DNA of 64,000 bases from Actinomycetota bacterium. Lineage in GTDB: Bacteria; Actinomycetota; CADDZG01; JAHWKV01. Below, one piece after another: positions 61,952-64,000 of the stretch (positions within the stretch are counted from its first letter, which is position 1; each line of letters begins with the position of its first letter). The position numbers and the translations under genes are program-made. Below the pieces are notes generated by a model. The model was not told the DNA's origin, did no database searches, and saw only the letters and a list, made by a program, of their open reading frames with translations. The stretch is taken from contig JAUJPC010000002.1 in assembly GCA_030447305.1 (NCBI GenBank), positions 510,927 to 574,926 on the forward strand, given 5' to 3'.

Positions 61952-63646
61952 GTGCTCCGGCCACGCCAGCTTGAGCTCCTGGACCAAAAGCCGCATCCTG
62001 AGGCGAGTCTTCGCGATCCGGGCACGCAGTATGGCGAGGTTTTCACCCGCCGCTGGGTCGTCGAGTTGATCCTCGATCTTGTTGGGTACGTTTCCGACGA
62101 CGATCTGGCGCAGAAAGTCGTCATCGAACCCTCCTGCGGCACCGGTGCCTTTCTCGTCCCGATTGTCGATCGATTGATCACTTCGGCCCGGGCGCACGGG
62201 CACAACATGGACTCTTTGGGTGAAGCGATTCGTGCCTGCGATCTTCTTGATGCCAACGTTCAGATTGCTCGAAAAACCGTAGCCGAGCAGCTTATGAACG
62301 CCGGGCTGGACGGGGCAAAGGCGATGGCACTGGCGACCGATTGGATTTCGACGGACGACTTCCTGCTTACCGACGAGCCGGGCCACGCGGATTTTGTCGT
62401 GGGGAATCCGCCCTATATTCGGCTCGAGGACGTCCCGGCTGCCGTCATGTCGAGATACCGGGGGCTCTGTCCGACGATGCGCGGTCGCAGCGACGTCTAT
62501 GTGGGATTCATCGAGCGGGGACTGTCCCTACTCCATGAAGGCGGCAGGCTGGGCTTCATTTGTGCCGACCGATGGATGAGGAATCAGTATGGTGCGGCCC
62601 TTCGGGAACTGGTCAGCGAGTCGTTTGCCGTGGATGCCGTTATCACCATGCACGACGTGGATGCCTTTGAGGAGGACGTGTCGGCTTATCCGGCCGTGGT
62701 CGTGCTTAGAAACGGACCGCCGGGCTCGGCAGTGGTGGCAGAGACCGGACGCGAATTTGGCCCTCAGCAAGCCGCCGGACTCAGTAAATGGATAGGTGAC
62801 GTTGGCAGTCCAGCCATCGAGACAGGCGGGGTCTCCGCAGCAAGGCTTGCCGACTGGCCCGGCGGGCGGGACTTGTGGCCGGCTGGAAGCCCTGAGATGC
62901 TGCGAGTCGTCGCCGACCTGGAACGCCGGTTTCCGCCTTTGGAAGACCAACGCACCGGTACCAGAGTCGGAATCGGCCTGGCGACCGGTTGCGACGAGGT
63001 CTACCTGACCCCGGACGCCACTCTTGTGGAATCGGATCGCTTGGTTCCAATGGTTAGGGCGTCGGACATCGCAACGGGCCGGGTGGCTTGGTCGGGGACG
63101 TTTCTCGTCAACCCATGGTACGAGGGGGGCTTGGTTCATCTGGGAGACTTCCCGCGGCTGGCCAGGTACCTTGAATCAAATAATGGCCGGCTCCGTGCTC
63201 GGCACGTCGCTCGTAAGCGACCCGCGCAGTGGTACCGCACTATCGACCGGGTCGATCCTCAGCTTACGGGTCGCCCGAAGCTGCTTTTGCCGGACCTCAA
63301 GGCTGCTGCCCACCCCGTTTTGGATTATGGAAACGCCTATCCTCACCACAACCTGTATTTCGTAGTCAGCGATGCCTGGGACCTTGAAGTGCTTGGCGGC
63401 CTTCTGCTCTCGGACGTCGCCAATCTGTTTGTCGGTACCTACTGCGTGAAGATGAGGGGTGGCTGCTACCGTTTTCAGGCGCAGTACCTGCGCCGAATCA
63501 GAGTTCCGGACCCCGAGTCAATTTCCAGCTCCCATCGTCGTGGCCTTTCGGCTGCTTTCGCAGAACGTGACGGCGAGGCGGCGACGCACATTGCTCTGCA
63601 ACTCTACGGACTTGACGGCCTTCCTTCTAAAAACGGCCGGTGGTAG
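61952..63646 (+). CDS. Type II adenine-specific DNA methyltransferase (Eco57I-like)
   Basis: The protein (564 residues from GTG 61952) has TQYGEVFTRRWVVELIL, the SAM motif VIEPSCGTGAFLVPIVDRL, the catalytic NPPYIRLED, then SDVYVGFIERGLSLL and GRLGFICADRWMRNQYG, as in gamma-type N6-adenine methylases of Eco57I-like systems. The C-terminal 300 residues are a target-recognition region. I prefer GTG 61952 because AGGGAGA precedes it and a start at 61937 or 61910 would place the LexA box within or at the start codon. Its stop overlaps the next gene (GTGGTAG), so the two are coupled. A frame from 61910 is also open. Confidence 0.85.
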   Translation: MLRPRQLELLDQKPHPEASLRDPGTQYGEVFTRRWVVELILDLVGYVSDDDLAQKVVIEPSCGTGAFLVPIVDRLITSARAHGHNMDSLGEAIRACDLLDANVQIARKTVAEQLMNAGLDGAKAMALATDWISTDDFLLTDEPGHADFVVGNPPYIRLEDVPAAVMSRYRGLCPTMRGRSDVYVGFIERGLSLLHEGGRLGFICADRWMRNQYGAALRELVSESFAVDAVITMHDVDAFEEDVSAYPAVVVLRNGPPGSAVVAETGREFGPQQAAGLSKWIGDVGSPAIETGGVSAARLADWPGGRDLWPAGSPEMLRVVADLERRFPPLEDQRTGTRVGIGLATGCDEVYLTPDATLVESDRLVPMVRASDIATGRVAWSGTFLVNPWYEGGLVHLGDFPRLARYLESNNGRLRARHVARKRPAQWYRTIDRVDPQLTGRPKLLLPDLKAAAHPVLDYGNAYPHHNLYFVVSDAWDLEVLGGLLLSDVANLFVGTYCVKMRGGCYRFQAQYLRRIRVPDPESISSSHRRGLSAAFAERDGEAATHIALQLYGLDGLPSKNGRW

Positions 63647-64000
63647 GCAAGCCCAAGGTAGCGCCGCTCAACCCGAGATCGGTGCTGCTGTCCAATCCCT
63701 ACTGCGCGCCCTTGCGTGAGATGTACCACCGGATGACGGCTGCTTCGGCAACCAGCTGGGACCAGATCGAGGATGAGTTTCTTGCGGCAATCTCAGCTTT
63801 CGACAAAGGACTTCCGCAGGTCTTCTCCGGCGACGCGGTTGAAAAGGATCTCCAAAGCAAACAGCTAAGCGGCGCCTTGCAAAACGGCAAGGGCGACTGG
63901 TTCAACAACCTCCTCGCACTGCTCCTCGAACGGTGTGCGGGAATCGAGACGCTTTACGTCGGGCGCCAGGTCCCCGGATTGATAATCGCCGAGCACAATC
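63640..64000 (+). CDS. Putative type II restriction endonuclease (XamI-like), cut by window end
   Basis: GTG 63640 overlaps the methylase stop and opens a frame that runs to the end of the window (120 codons). It reads PLNPRSVLLSNPYCAPLREM, then NGKGDWFNNLLALLLERC and VPGLIIAEHN. The NGKGD-F/W-FN-x-LLALLLE and VPGL-x-x-x-x-HN pattern is what I recall of XamI-type endonucleases, whose methylase partner is Eco57I-like; XamI itself cuts GTCGAC. The identification is from motif memory and position and only about a third of the gene may be visible. Confidence 0.6.
   Translation, partial: MVGKPKVAPLNPRSVLLSNPYCAPLREMYHRMTAASATSWDQIEDEFLAAISAFDKGLPQVFSGDAVEKDLQSKQLSGALQNGKGDWFNNLLALLLERCAGIETLYVGRQVPGLIIAEHN

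Overview
The window is high-GC bacterial DNA from an actinobacterium (Actinomycetota). The WhiB protein, the RsrA-type anti-sigma factor, the AfsR-like regulator, the PdtaS-type kinase, Ku with an ATP-dependent ligase, and HemQ-type heme synthesis all point there. No rRNA or intact tRNA is present, so genus and class cannot be named; an uncultured soil-type lineage is plausible but is inference.

The left half (about 1-31.5 kb) is accessory sequence. Intact genes (VKOR-SPW pair, GH15 glycosidase, SDR, AfsR-like regulator, TyrA/ThDP-enzyme/CMD operon, ECF sigma factor, AlkD) alternate with many broken ones: MmyB-type XRE regulator, alcohol dehydrogenase tail, DUF2255-like gene, a conserved membrane protein, a second XRE regulator, a PhnB-like VOC protein, an ATP-dependent DNA ligase, a NarL-type histidine kinase plus response-regulator stub, and a DUF2306-like protein. 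Two copies of a 150-bp module (3' half of a CAT-anticodon tRNA, terminator, 16-bp motif) at 6691 and 8177 mark repeated integration of mobile DNA at a tRNA gene that is not itself in the window.

The right half (about 31.6-64 kb) is gene-dense and shows no obviously frameshifted gene. It holds a Ser/Thr kinase and lipoprotein; an eleven-gene operon for urea uptake (urtABCDE) and urease (ureABC, F, G, D; no ureE); an ECF sigma/RsrA pair; a DD-peptidase-like M15 protein; a PdtaS-like kinase and WhiB; a convergent LigC/Ku NHEJ pair; an operon leuCD-hemB-hemL-hemQ-ABC transporter; and an operon hemE-hemH-hemA-hemC-hemD. Together these encode most of the coproporphyrin-dependent heme route; the coproporphyrinogen oxidase is not in the window.

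At the right edge is a type II restriction-modification operon (Eco57I-like adenine methylase, then a putative XamI-like endonuclease cut by the window end). It sits behind a sigma-70-type promoter whose -10 box runs into a perfect actinobacterial LexA box, which suggests a DNA-damage-inducible R-M system. This is the most striking signal here. The second is the TyrA/ThDP-enzyme/CMD operon beside an AfsR-like regulator, a possible small aromatic-metabolite pathway.
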